Below, piece after piece: positions 1 to 9,979 of a stretch of 64,000 nt of DNA. The position numbers were made by a program, and so were the translations under genes. Positions within the stretch are counted from its first letter, which is position 1; each line of letters begins with the position of its first letter. The notes beneath the pieces were generated by a model. It did no database searches. It was not told the origin of the DNA and saw only the letters and a program-made list of their open reading frames with translations. Source of the DNA: Sordaria brevicollis (Eukaryota > Ascomycota > Sordariomycetes > Sordariales > Sordariaceae); NCBI GenBank assembly GCA_033439795.1, contig JAUTDP010000001.1:1426001-1490000 (forward strand), in the 5' to 3' direction.

Positions 1-139
1 GGTGGGCAGCAGGGTGGGCAGCAGGGTGGGCAGCAGGGTGGGCAGCAGGGTGGGCAGCAGGGTGGGCGGCAGGGTGGGCGGCAAGCGAGGTAGACCGTAC
101 GCTAGGTGGGCGGCAGGCAGCTGGGTGGGCGGCGGGCGG
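1..139. repeat. GC-rich 12-bp minisatellite
   Basis: The window opens inside a tandem array of the 12-mer GGTGGGCAGCAG. Five perfect units cover 1-60, and two variants with GGTGGGCGGC cores cover 61-84. Degenerate copies (GGTGGGCGGC) continue to about 139. The array probably extends left of the window. A Gly-Ser-Arg-Val reading frame runs through it, but that is what any 12-bp repeat with no stop gives, so I do not call a gene. It is rich in CpA and TpG, so RIP has not touched it. Confidence 0.95.
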
Positions 140-251
140 ACTGCAGGTAGCTCCGTAGATAAATGCACGTCGGTTACGACTTCCTAACTTTTCTATATGC
201 CCCAGTGCCTGTACGACGATTGCAGCCTGTATATAGGCCTGTAGGCTGGAC

Positions 252-307
252 AGGGATTATTTTCTGCGATAGGGATTATTTTCTGCGATAGGGATCATTT
301 TTCTGAC
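252..307. repeat. 19-bp direct repeat, three copies
   Basis: AGGGATTATTTTCTGCGAT is present at 252-270 and 271-289, followed by a diverged third copy from 290 (AGGGATCATTTTTCTG). No function is evident. Confidence 0.9.
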
Positions 308-361
308 CTGTAGCCAGTTCCCCCGCAAACTTAGGTGCAAATATATCTACCATTGTTGGGA

Positions 362-466
362 AAACTACCGTCCAGACCTATTAACCGTCAACTCGCGGTA
401 TCTTCCTTTAAAACGGTAATTTTTCAAACTTACTGTCAATTAACGGTCTTTTGACGGCAGTTTGGT
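362..466. mobile_element. Possible small MITE with imperfect inverted ends
   Basis: AAACTACCGTCCAGACC at 362-378 pairs imperfectly with the reverse complement of 443-466 (AAACTGCCGTCAAAAGACC), and both arms continue into TTAA. The arrangement resembles a roughly 105-bp inverted-repeat element. I could not fix a target-site duplication, and only one copy is visible here, so it may be a chance hairpin. Confidence 0.3.
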
Positions 467-489
467 GAGGGGGGTCCGCAGCTAAGTTG

Positions 490-815
490 TAGTCCGAAAA
501 TTTATTCGTTTTAACGATGAATTTTTTTATAATTTCGTCGTCCTCTTGCGTTTTTTCCGAAATTTTCGTAATATATACTACGTTAAGGTCATTATAAATT
601 GAAAATCTTACGAGCGGGTTGTAGACGCCATTTTCGAATTTACGGTTACCGTTATTAATTGCTATTGGTAGTAATAATATATCGTCGTCGTTATAATCGT
701 TGCGGGATATTATAAGGGACGTAAAAGACCCTTTTAAATCGATTCCCGTTATCGGTTTTCGTTTTAGAGCGCTCTTCGACCAGAAATCGGCGTTTCCGGT
801 TCTAAAGTAGTTTTT
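490..815 (-). mobile_element. LINE (Tad1-like) fragment: 5' end and start of ORF1
   Basis: The reverse complement starts with the family 5' end (CTACTTTAGAACCGGAAACG) near 815 and runs about 325 bp into ORF1, matching 9914-10240 and 48662-48990. The rest of the element is absent to the left, where unrelated low-RIP DNA begins. LINEs are normally truncated at the 5' end, so a copy that keeps the 5' end and lacks the 3' part points to deletion or rearrangement. RIP is milder here than in neighbouring copies (some TG and CA remain, for example around 520 and 655). Confidence 0.85.
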
Positions 816-826
816 TATCGCTTTTA

Positions 827-2535
827 TTCGTTTAAAGAATAGTAATTTAAATAATTAATTATATTTAAATAAAACGAATAAGAAATCGATTATTTATTAA
901 TAGACCGGAAAATAGTATTATTAAAATTAAATAAGCGGAAGAATAAATACCGATAGAGAATTTTATAGCGATTATAATAGGATTACCCCTAATAATTGGT
1001 ATACCCGTTTAATTATTATAATTATCAGAATTTTTAACCTTCGATTAAAAAGTATAATTAGAGGATATTATAAGGAAAGAATAGGTATTACATTATAATT
1101 ATTAATTAATAATAATAATAATTAAATTAAATTAGCGGTATAAATTTATAATTATTAATTTCGACCCGAAATTTAGCGATATTATAATAAAACGGTATAT
1201 AATTAATTAGAAAAGGAAAAAGCGGAAGAGAATTTAACCTTCGGAAGATAATAAAGATTATTATTTATTAACGAAAGTGAAAAGTTCCTTCTTCGTTTAA
1301 ATAAGAATAGAAGTAATTAGTTTTAGGGTTTTTTTTTTTAAAGGAGAGTCCCCGATATTAATACCCTTATTTATTCGTATAAATTAGGACGAAAAACGTG
1401 TTATTATATTATATTCGAATATTTCCGGATAATAAATACGTAATTTATAATAATTAATTAGCCGTAAACGTAAGAATAATTCTAAATTTATTTAAATAAT
1501 AGAATTAAAGCCGAAAGAATTTTATTATAAATATTTCGGTTAAAACGATTAAATAAATACCGTTTAATAATCGAATTAAAAGAAGAGCGGTAAAATAAAT
1601 TCGCTCGCTATTTTTAATTTTCTTTTTTTCCTTTTCTTTTATTTTTATTTATTAATACGTTAAAATAAGGATAGGGGGAGGATTTCTATTTAATTGAGAA
1701 TTTATTAAACTATAGAAGGGTTTTAATTAATTAGAAAATATAGGCGAAATATAAAGGAATACGGATATAATTTTAGAAAAATTAATATAAGGATAGAACG
1801 TAACGGAGGGAAGATTTACCCTTTTTCCGGTATATAAAAGAATTTATTATTAATAAGGAATTTAATAATATATTCGAAATTAATTTTAATATCGGTATTA
1901 ATTATATTAAATATAAGGGTCGGCGAAAGAAGGCGAAGGGGAAACGAATTTTCGCTTTTATTTTCGTCGGAAATCTTTATTATTTTACGGAATACTTTAA
2001 CGTATTTTTAATAAGGAGTAGCTATTTCGAATCGATTATTATTATTAAAGGAAGGAAAAGCCTAAAAAGATTTAAGGAATAAAGGGTTTTTATATTTAGG
2101 GGAAAGAAATTTTTACGTTAATATAAATTATGATAAAAATATAATTATAATAGGGGGAAGAAGAAAATAAAAAGAATAAAGGAAAATTTAATAATTAAAA
2201 GGTTTAATAGCGGTTAAAAGGGTAAATAAGTAAGGAAATAAAAGGCGGAAAGCGGTAATAAATAGAAAATAGGACAGCGGATTAAAAAAGCGGAATAATT
2301 TAATATTTTAGTATAATAATAAATAAAAGGGATAAGACGGATATTAATCGCGTTAGCGGTAAGTATATACCGCGATCGTAGAACGCCGAAGAAGTAGCGT
2401 AAATAAATCCGCGCTAGGAAATATAGCCGGGGTTTTTATTTGGGGCATTTAATACCTATAGTTTTATCCTACGGGGAATCGGAGATAGACCCCATACTAT
2501 ATTAGCGCTATAGATTTAACTAGGGAATAAAATTC
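827..2535 (+). mobile_element. LINE fragment: end of ORF2 to 3' end, with internal deletion
   Basis: The sequence matches the 3' part of the reference LINE (from about 14,350 in the 9914-16880 copy) through the C-terminal part of ORF2 to the family 3' end. The 3' hairpin region is recognisable at 2370-2430. About 0.83 kb is missing at 1705-1716: the sequence passes from AGAATTTATTAAAC straight to GAAGGGTTTTAATTAATT, removing the first part of the third coding-like region. The minus copy at 20586-26773 has the same junction. The 3' terminus is lost in a microhomology join (GGAATAAAATTCC) with the next, inverted LINE. Fully RIP-mutated. Confidence 0.88.
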
Positions 2536-5500
2536 CTTTATATACCGGAGAAAGGGTAAATTTTCCTTCTGTTACGTTCTATCTTTATATTAACCCTTCC
2601 GATGCTGTATCCGTATTCCCCTATATTTCGTTTATACCTTTTAATTAATTGAGGCCCTTTTTGCCTTCTTTACCGTCTTAAATTATAATATTTATATAAA
2701 GGCTATTATTAAATCGATTTATTATATCCTTAATTACCCGAATAAATTATTATTTTCTATATTATTAATATCTTTTATTTTAATTTACTTTTAAATAAAT
2801 TTAATTAAATTATTTAATATATTTTAGCGGTTTTGTATTATATAATCGGTATATTTCGCGGCTTTTTTAATTTTTATAATATTTTTTAAAATAAGGTCGT
2901 TACCCGAAACCCGGCTAGTAGCGAATTTTACGATTATTTTATTTACTTCTATATTATTATTAAGGAATTTACCGGCGCGATTCGCCCTTACTTTATTAAC
3001 GACGGCTTTATTAATACCTTTAAATAATTTATTCGCTATAAAAAGTAGTCGGTTAACGATTATTTCTAAAAAGGTTATTACGAATTTTTCCTTTCTAATA
3101 AAAATAGTTTAATCGGTAGTCGTATTCCTTTAAATAGTATTTTTTATAATAATAATAATAGTTTGCTCCGTAATAATAATAATAATTTACTTTATAATAA
3201 TAACGGTAAAATTTTTTAAAATAATAATAATATTCGTATACTTTCCCGTAGTAATTCTTTAATAGAAATTAATTCGCCGGCTATTCGTTTTACCGGTCTT
3301 ATTCCCTTTAATAATAATTAATTCGTTTGGTATTAATTCGTAATTAATATTATATATTAATATATTCGTTAATTCGATGAATAAAACCGTTTATTTATTA
3401 ATAATAATAAAATATTAAAGGCTTTAATTAATTATAAGAAGAAATAATAATTAAATAAATCGTCGCTTTCGCGGCCCAATATATTTTTAATTAAATAGAA
3501 ATCTTCCCCCTATTTTTATTTTAACGTATTAGTAAATAAAAGTAAAAAAAAAGAAGAAAAGAAAATTAAAAATAGCGAACGAATTCGTTTCGCCGTTCTT
3601 CTTTTAATTCAATTATTAAGCGGTATTTATTTAATTATCTTAATTAAAATATTTATAATAAAATTCTTTCGGCTTTAATTTTATTATTTAAATAAATTTA
3701 GAATTATTTTTATATTTACGGCTAATCGATTATTACGAATTATATATTTACTATCCGGAAATATTCGAATATAATATAATAAAACGTTTTTCGTCCTAAT
3801 TTATACGAGTAAATAAAGGTATTGATATCGGGGATTCTCTTTTAAAAAAAGAAAGCCCTATAGCCGATTATTTCCGTTTTCGCTTAAACGAGGAGGGAAT
3901 TTTTCGCTTTTATTAATAAATAATAATTTTTATTATCCTCCGAAGGTTAAATTCTCTTCTACTTCTTCTTTTTCTAACCGATTATATATTATTTTATTAT
4001 AATATTATTAAATTTTAGGTCGAGGTTAATAATTATAAATTTTTATTACCGATTTAATTTAATTATTATTATTATTAATTAATAATTATAGCGCGATATT
4101 TATTTTCTCTTTATAATATCTGTTAATTATACTTTTCGATCGAAGGTTGAAAATTCCGGCGGTTATAATAATTAAATAAATATACTTATTATTAGGGGCG
4201 GTCTTATTATAATTATTATAAGGTTCTTTATTAGTATTTCTTTTTCCGCCTATTTAATTTTAGCGGTATCGTTTTTTAATTTATTAATAAATAATCGATT
4301 TTTTATTTATTTTATTTAAATATAATTAATTATTTAAATTACTATTCTTCGGACGAATTTAGCTTAATTTATATAGGTAAATCTCTCTTCGAAAGCCTTT
4401 ACCCATTTATTAAAGTAGAAATCGAATAGCGGGTAAAAAAATTTTATTTTAAAATTCTATACCGGCGTAATTTTATACGCCCCAACGACGATTTTTAAAT
4501 ATTTAATTTAATATTTAATTAATTTAATTATTATCCTTCGGGGTTTATTATATATTTTTATCGGTTAATAGAAGGTTAAAATTTTATATATAATTATATT
4601 TTAAATATATTTTATATAAATTTCCCTTACGCGAATAAAGGAATAATTTTAAATTTTTATAGTTAATTAAATTAGCGTATTCGTTTAAATTTTTATTTTT
4701 TTCTTAATAATTTCTATATAGGTTCGATAATTGAATTTATAATTTAATTAAATATTTAAAAATCTTATCGATTCCGTTAATTAAAATATAATATCCCCGA
4801 ATTAGAAAGTCTCTATTTTTAGTATTTTCGTCCGCGTAAAATATATTAATTCCGTTTTATTCGCTTCGAATTCTATTTTTCTCTCCTTTATTTATTTAAA
4901 ATAAATTTTTTATACCGCTTAAAATATCCTATAATTCTTTTTAATAATCCTTATTACGGTAATAATATTAATATCGTTAATAAAGCCAATTATAATTATA
5001 TTTTTAATTATAGTTAATTTATAATATAATAAAGTAATAAAAAAGATAAAAAGAATTAAAGAGAGGAGGGAATTTTAGGGTATTCTAATTTTTATAATAT
5101 AAGGAATAGATATTTCGTCGTCGAAAAAAAGGGAATTTCTTCGTTTATTAACGAAATTCGTTAATTATTCGAAAATTTATTATAGGAATTATATTTCCTA
5201 TAAAGTATATAATAGCTATTTATAATTAATTTTATTAAATACACTTTTAAAATTAAAGAGTATTAGTAATATAATAACTCCGAGTTTTTAAACCGTATAT
5301 ATAATATTTATAATAATACGGATAATAAATTCGGTCGAACGGTTTATTTAATTTTTTATTTAACCTTTTAATAAGAGGTTCAATTCTTCTATAATTTAAA
5401 TAAATTTCTTAACGACGAACGTTTCGAAGATTTTCCCGACGTTATTTAATAATAAAATTAACTTTTATACGTTAATTGATTTTTATTAAACGGCGGTTTT

Positions 5501-5891
5501 TTTTAGCTTTTTAAAAACGATTATTTTCGTAATCTTAAACTACTATAGGAAGTATTTAAAACGAAAATTCGTAGCCGCGAAAGTAATTATAATTTTTTAG
5601 AATAATTCCCTATAAATTTTTAAAAGTCTATTCGAATATTAATCGACGCCTAATATTTTATTTAAAATTATTCGAAATAAAATATTTTAAATATCTTTAA
5701 TAATTAATTTATTAATAAATAACGAATTGCCGATATTTAAGGGAAGGGTTTAATTGGGTAGATAATTTATAAGGACGTTTACTTTTAGGAAAAAATATTC
5801 GGCGAGAATATTCGCTTTATTATTATAATTTTCGATTTTTTTTACTCTTTTATATTATTTAAAAATTAGGAATTTGGGCGGGTTTATTAAT
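2536..5891 (-). mobile_element. LINE, minus strand, part 1 (3' side), split by a MULE
   Basis: Reads as the complement of LINE ORF3-like, ORF2 C-terminus and reverse transcriptase. The last 0.7 kb of the 3' end is missing. The 24-bp repeat region is near 3140-3240. The RT catalytic box, on the minus strand near 4965-4985, reads F-I-N-D where an F-V-D-D is expected; both changes are TpG to TpA. At 5884-5891 the LINE is interrupted between its endonuclease and RT regions by the MULE at 5892-9668, and it resumes at 9669. RIP is heavy. Confidence 0.88.
5884..5891. repeat. Target-site duplication, left of MULE 1
   Basis: TTATTAAT, repeated exactly at 9669-9676. Uninterrupted LINE copies (for example near 23828) carry a single TTATTAAT at this place, followed by AAATAATTTCGGGTA, which confirms the empty site. 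Confidence 0.95.
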
Positions 5892-5992
5892 GGGACGTGT
5901 TCGGGGGGTAGTGTCACTTTTCTCCGGGGGCAATATTACTACCCGTATAGTAAAAACCCAGCAAAATTATTCCGGGGGTAGTGTCACGTTAC
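5892..5992 (+). repeat. MULE 1 left terminal inverted repeat
   Basis: Pairs with the reverse complement of 9570-9668 over about 100 bp with scattered C/T and G/A differences. It contains two CCGGGGG...GTGTCAC blocks (near 5925 and 5973). Its outer end GGGAC...TCGG.GGG.AGTGTCAC is also the outer end of the MITE at 40368. Confidence 0.92.
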
Positions 5993-6061
5993 CTCTAATC
6001 TAATCCAGATGCAGCTATCGCGATATAACTATTATAAGGGGAAGTACCAAATATTAGAATT

Positions 6062-6122
6062 GAGCGAAGGAGAAGAGAGGGAAGAGGGGAGAGGAGAGGG
6101 AAGATAGGAGAAGAGAAGGACG
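6062..6122 (+). repeat. Polypurine (GA-rich) tract in the MULE 1 leader
   Basis: An almost unbroken A/G stretch between the left TIR and the transposase region. Purine runs without CA or TG cannot be RIP targets, so this part may be close to its original sequence. Confidence 0.8.
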
Positions 6123-7249
6123 TTTACACTTTATACTAATAATATAGTAAAGAACCTATATATATATAAATAACTATAATTCTACGAAGACGATTCGTAT
6201 TATTACGATTCTAACGTTAATATATTTGCTATTACGTAATAAATTTATTGTTAACGTCCTTTTCCTTTTTTAAATAATATATTTGCTGCTATTGAAATTA
6301 GTAGCGATTCTACTTCGTACTATACGATAACCGATAATAAATTTCCCCCTTTGGAGGCTCTTATTATTAAAATTATTAACGACCCTATTCCCGTCGACTT
6401 TATTCTTTTTAACCTTAGCTCTTTAATTATATTTACTTTTAGTTAACCGTAAGCCGATATAGATTTTAATAATTACGAAAAGGATAAAGGAGAAGAAGGA
6501 GATAACGAATTTACTAATTAGGGTTTAAGTAGAATTATTATCCTAATTACCGAAGATATTATACCCGAACCTATTAATTTAATATAATTAGTATAGTAGG
6601 CTTTAAATGTAATTATAATACCGTAGGGCGTAGCTTTTAACCGTATATAGGCTATAAATTATAGGAATAGGAAGCTTACTTATTATTATTTAGTCTATAA
6701 TTATATTAGCGAGCTTCGTCCTTCGAAGGTTAAAATTCGGAAAATTAGGAGTAGGAAGTGTAAATATAAATATTATAGTATTACTATTGCTTTTAAATCG
6801 AATAATTAAAAATAAATTTATTGGCCGGCTTTTAATTTAGAATTTAACGATTATAATTATTCGCCTTCGATCGATAAATCTACTTATTTTTAATATTATA
6901 AACGGATTGTTTAAGTATATAAAAGGGTTATTACTTTATTTTATTAATTTAATATTAGGTTAAAGGATATCCTAGCTACTATTTAATACGAATTTGAAAA
7001 TAATGTTTATACTTAGAAGGATATCGATAATTAGCGCTAAAAGATTAAGAAGGTATAATGTAGTAATTACGAAGCTATAACCGCCTTCGTTAAATATTTA
7101 GACGATAAATAGGTTTTTTACGTAATTAAATAAGTTTAAAATAACCCCAATCGCCTACTTAGCGTTATTTAGACTTAGGAACCGTATATACTTTAATAGA
7201 AGCGCTACCCCGAGTATTTGGGTATTAATAATATTTATAAAATTAACCG

Positions 7250-7312
7250 GTAAGTAATTTAAAAGTATTATTATTTGAGTGTTTTATTTATTTATTTATA
7301 TCCTAAATATAG
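7250..7312 (+). other. Putative spliceosomal intron in MULE 1 transposase
   Basis: GTAAGT at 7250-7255 and TAG at 7310-7312 bound 63 bp, a usual fungal intron size. Removing it joins ...YKINR to YPFTIITG, the expected MULE continuation, whereas MULE 2 has the same two blocks (YNINR and FNYPFY) without a gap. There is no perfect branch site, but CTAAAT lies 11 bp before the 3' end. Confidence 0.7.
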
Positions 7313-8476
7313 TTACCCCTTTACTATTATAACCGGTATAATAAATATTAATTCTATTTACTCTATTATATTTAATTTAATAAATAACGAATGAATTAAA
7401 AGTTTTATTTAATTATTTAACGCGTTTAATAAATTTTATCGTCGATTTAAAGTAATTAAGCCAAACGTTATTTTTATAAATTTTAATAAATAATTAAAGG
7501 AAATTGTTCCGAAATCTTTCCGGACGTTTAATAATAATTCTATATTTTCTATATTAACCGTAACGTTCTTTTATAAATAAAGAGGAAATAGATGCGTAAT
7601 AATGACGAAGATTCTAATGAAGACGATAACGACGAAGAAATAGAGTTTATTAAATTTAGTTAAAGTAATTAAGAATTATTGTAAGAAGATGATGATAATG
7701 TTAAATAAAAGAAAACCTTCGAAAATACTTATTATAGACTTTTTCTATTTTGGAAGACTTTAGTTTTCGCCCTTAACGAATTAACGTTCGAGGAACGCTA
7801 GAAATAATTAATAACCGATTTTACCGGCTAGTAAAAAATTTTACTATATTTATAAAAGGTTTATATATTGCTACGTTACTAATAAGTACGTTATTTTACC
7901 CGTTATTATTATAATTTTAGTTAAATAATTATATCTTTGAATAAATCGACGAATTACCGTATTAAAGGGTATTTAATTAATAATAAGAATAATTTAATAA
8001 TTCTTTTTAACGTTATTCGTACTATATATAATTAGGAAGTTAGGTAATAGGTTAAGTTAATTATTAATTAGGATATTAAAATCTGCGGCGAATTTTCTAA
8101 TTTAGCGTATCGGGTTCTCGGGGATTTAATTAGGCGGGTTATATATTATTGTTTCGATTTACTTCGTTACGAAGTACGGACCGCTAAAGTTAGGTTATTT
8201 ATAAAAATATAGCCGGTAATAGATTTAGGGCCTTGTAATTGTACAGTATAAAAGTAGTATAATATCCTTTACCGTTATATAATATTATAAAAGTTGAAGG
8301 TAAAAGAAGAGTTTGGCTATTAGGATGTTTATTACCGCTTCTATATTAGGCTATTTATAAACGATCGAGATTTATATTTTCGTATTAAGGACCCTAAGAT
8401 TGTAGAGAAAATTAAAGGTCGGCCTAAAAATAGCGTGGTCGAATTTCCCTAGGAGTAATAAATATTTAATAATAGT

Positions 8477-8610
8477 CCTATTGTCGAAAAAAAGAAGGGG
8501 AAGAAAAAGGAAAAGGCAAAAAGGGGTATAGGGAAGGGGAAGAAGGCGGTAGGGAAGAAGGCGGTAAGGAAGAAGGCGGTAGGGAAGAAGGTTAAGAAAG
8601 GGAAAAGTAC
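8477..8610 (+). repeat. Lysine-rich tail repeat of MULE 1 transposase (15-bp units)
   Basis: Four copies of a 15-bp unit GGGAAGAAGGCGGTA (8535-8594, one with AGG for GGG, the last diverging) encode repeated G-K-K-A-V within a longer Lys-rich stretch. This is a basic low-complexity tail after the SWIM motif. MULE 2 has a comparable Lys/Glu/Asn-rich tail near 18250-18350. Confidence 0.8.
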
Positions 8611-9569
8611 GGAACGATTTAAATTATTTCTTATTAAATATAAATCCTATTAGGAAATAATTAATAAGGTTGCTACGGGTAGTAATAATATTACTTTTAT
8701 TTTTAATATCGTTTTTATTATCAAAGTAGTACCCGAATTAGATTCGTTCGAATTTAACCCTAAATTCATTATTTTTATTATAGAGTAGGTTAAAAAGGAG
8801 AAGGCGCGAATAGCCTAAATAATAATTTAACCCGCGGTTAATCGAATAATTACTCCTTCGAATAACCTTTTTACTTTATTGAATATTTTTAATATTAGAG
8901 AGTAATTTCCCTATAAGAAATATATTACGGTAAGTTCGTTAATACTTCAAGCCGTTATTAAAAAAAATAGGAGGGTTATTAAACCTTCGAAGAAGAAATT
9001 AGGCGAATAAATATATTAAAATATTATATTAAAGATTACGATTTTTTATTTTAGTAAAAATTAATAAAAAAAGGAGGTTCCCCTATTTTAATTATACGCC
9101 CCGCCCGAATCTTTTATATTTTAAACTTTAATAGCGAAACGTTAATAAAAAACGAGGGATAGCGCGTTATTTATTACGGCGTACGTCCCCCTCTACCTTC
9201 GCTTATTACCCTTAGCTTTTAAACTTATTACTTACAGTATATTTAAATTTATAATTAATAAAAATAATAAAAAATAATTATATAGAATAATATAAGTAGG
9301 AATTGAATAGGGAGGGTCTTTATAATTTATATTATTAGTAACGGCTATTATTCGTTAATAATAAACCGCTATATTACGGGCGTCCCTATAATACCCCTTT
9401 CGGGGTTAGTAATAATCGATAATAGATTTAATATTTATAAGAGCGGTTAAGAACGATTAAACGTATTTTTATATTATTATTAATAATAATAATAATAAAG
9501 TAAGGTATAATAAGGGGGAAATGGCTTCGGGAACTTTACGTACGAAATTGGGGTGCCTATGTAATAAAT

Positions 9570-9668
9570 AACGTAACACTGCCCCCGGAGTAAAAATATA
9601 TGAAAATTACTCTAGGAGCAGTGATATTGCCCCCGGAGAAAAGTGATACTGCCCCCCGAGTAAGTCCC
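9570..9668 (-). repeat. MULE 1 right terminal inverted repeat
   Basis: Inverted partner of 5892-5992. On the minus strand it starts GGGACTTACTCGGGGGGCAG and contains TTTTCTCCGGGGGCAATAT. The TSD copy TTATTAAT follows at 9669-9676. Confidence 0.92.
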
Positions 9669-9905
9669 TTATTAATAAATAACTTCGGGTACGGGTTTAT
9701 TTTTCGAGGGTTTAAAATTTATTTAAATTTTTTAACGCCTTTTCGACGCCTTTTCGCTATATTATTTATTAAATTTTCGTATTAATATTTCTACGAATTT
9801 TATTTAATTCGAAAATATCCTTTCTTTATATTATTTTTATTATTTCCGTTTTATATTTTTTATCGCTATTTTATATTTTAATATTTATTACCTTATTCTT
9901 CTCTT
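9669..9905 (-). mobile_element. LINE, minus strand, part 2 (continuation after MULE 1)
   Basis: Continues the LINE interrupted at 5891: the flank reads ...GGGTTTATTAAT + AAATAACTTCGGGTA, as in the intact copies near 23830 and 33370. It covers the linker between the endonuclease and reverse transcriptase of ORF2. It stops abruptly near 9905 (CTCTTTCGAA), where the plus-strand full-length LINE starts. The missing continuation is not found on the other side of that LINE. Confidence 0.85.
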
Positions 9906-9979
9906 TCGAATTGAAAAATTGCTTTAGAACCGGAAACGCCGATTTCTAGTCGAGGAGCGCTCCAAAACGAAAACCGACA

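Larger units (their letters stand above)
140..489. other. Low-RIP non-coding segment left of the transposon block
   Basis: This stretch has ordinary base composition with CpA and TpG present, unlike nearly everything to its right. No reading frame of useful length is visible. It holds a triplicated 19-bp motif and a possible small inverted-repeat element, listed separately. The change to RIP-type sequence near 490 coincides with the start of LINE homology. It is the best candidate for unique flanking DNA in the window. Confidence 0.6.
6190..9055 (+). pseudogene. MULE 1 transposase, RIP-inactivated
   Basis: No open frame survives, but conserved blocks read in order on the plus strand. A FAR1-like N-terminal part lies at about 6700-6890 (RPSKVKIRK..., then DYNYSPSIDKSTY). 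The first acidic block is RYPEYLGINNIYKINR at 7206-7249 with Asp now Asn, and is interrupted by a putative intron. VIFINFN at 7467-7487 covers the second acidic position, also Asn. FPDV...FYIFYINRNV lies at 7517-7567, where Cys and His appear as Tyr. It is followed by FALNELTFEER (about 7765-7800), LNKSTNYRIKGYL (about 7935-7975), a SWIM-type Cys-x-Cys (8234-8242) with later Tyr-Arg-Tyr for Cys-Arg-His, and RIKDPKIVEKIKGRPKN (about 8379-8430). A lysine-rich tail follows. In-frame TAG/TAA sit where Trp or Gln is expected. A one-base frame change lies just before 7517. The protein would have cut and joined the element's TIRs; it cannot now be made. Confidence 0.88.
5892..9668 (+). mobile_element. 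Mutator-like DNA transposon (MULE 1), 3.78 kb, degenerate
   Basis: A complete DNA transposon with long TIRs (5892-5992 and 9570-9668), both starting GGGAC and containing TTTTCTCCGGGGGCAATAT. It is flanked by the 8-bp duplication TTATTAAT. The interior carries a RIP-damaged transposase on the plus strand with MULE hallmarks, described separately. The 8-bp duplication and TIRs of about 100 bp fit MULEs, which usually make 8-11 bp duplications. The region between the transposase end (about 9055) and the right TIR is non-coding. Its part 9040-9415 is strongly similar to the minus strand of 16886-17235 in MULE 2. RIP is moderate: some TG and CA survive. Confidence 0.92.

Noticed and set aside
2..187. 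61-codon open frame rich in Gly-Ser-Arg-Val
   Set aside because: It is the translation of a 12-bp minisatellite starting from GTG at the window edge; no support for a gene.
2360..2440. tRNA or structured RNA gene in the GC-rich 3' blocks of LINEs
   Set aside because: The recurring GC-rich block is the LINE 3' UTR with one hairpin; no cloverleaf or A/B box pair could be built.
5892..9668. hAT transposon, suggested by the 8-bp TSD
   Set aside because: TIRs of about 100 bp and the transposase blocks (NNIYKINR, FPDV...HINRNV-like, SWIM Cys-x-Cys, RIKDPK) fit MULEs, which also make 8-11 bp duplications.
9600..9785. 61-codon open frame
   Set aside because: It starts in the right TIR of MULE 1 and runs antisense through LINE sequence; a chance opening.
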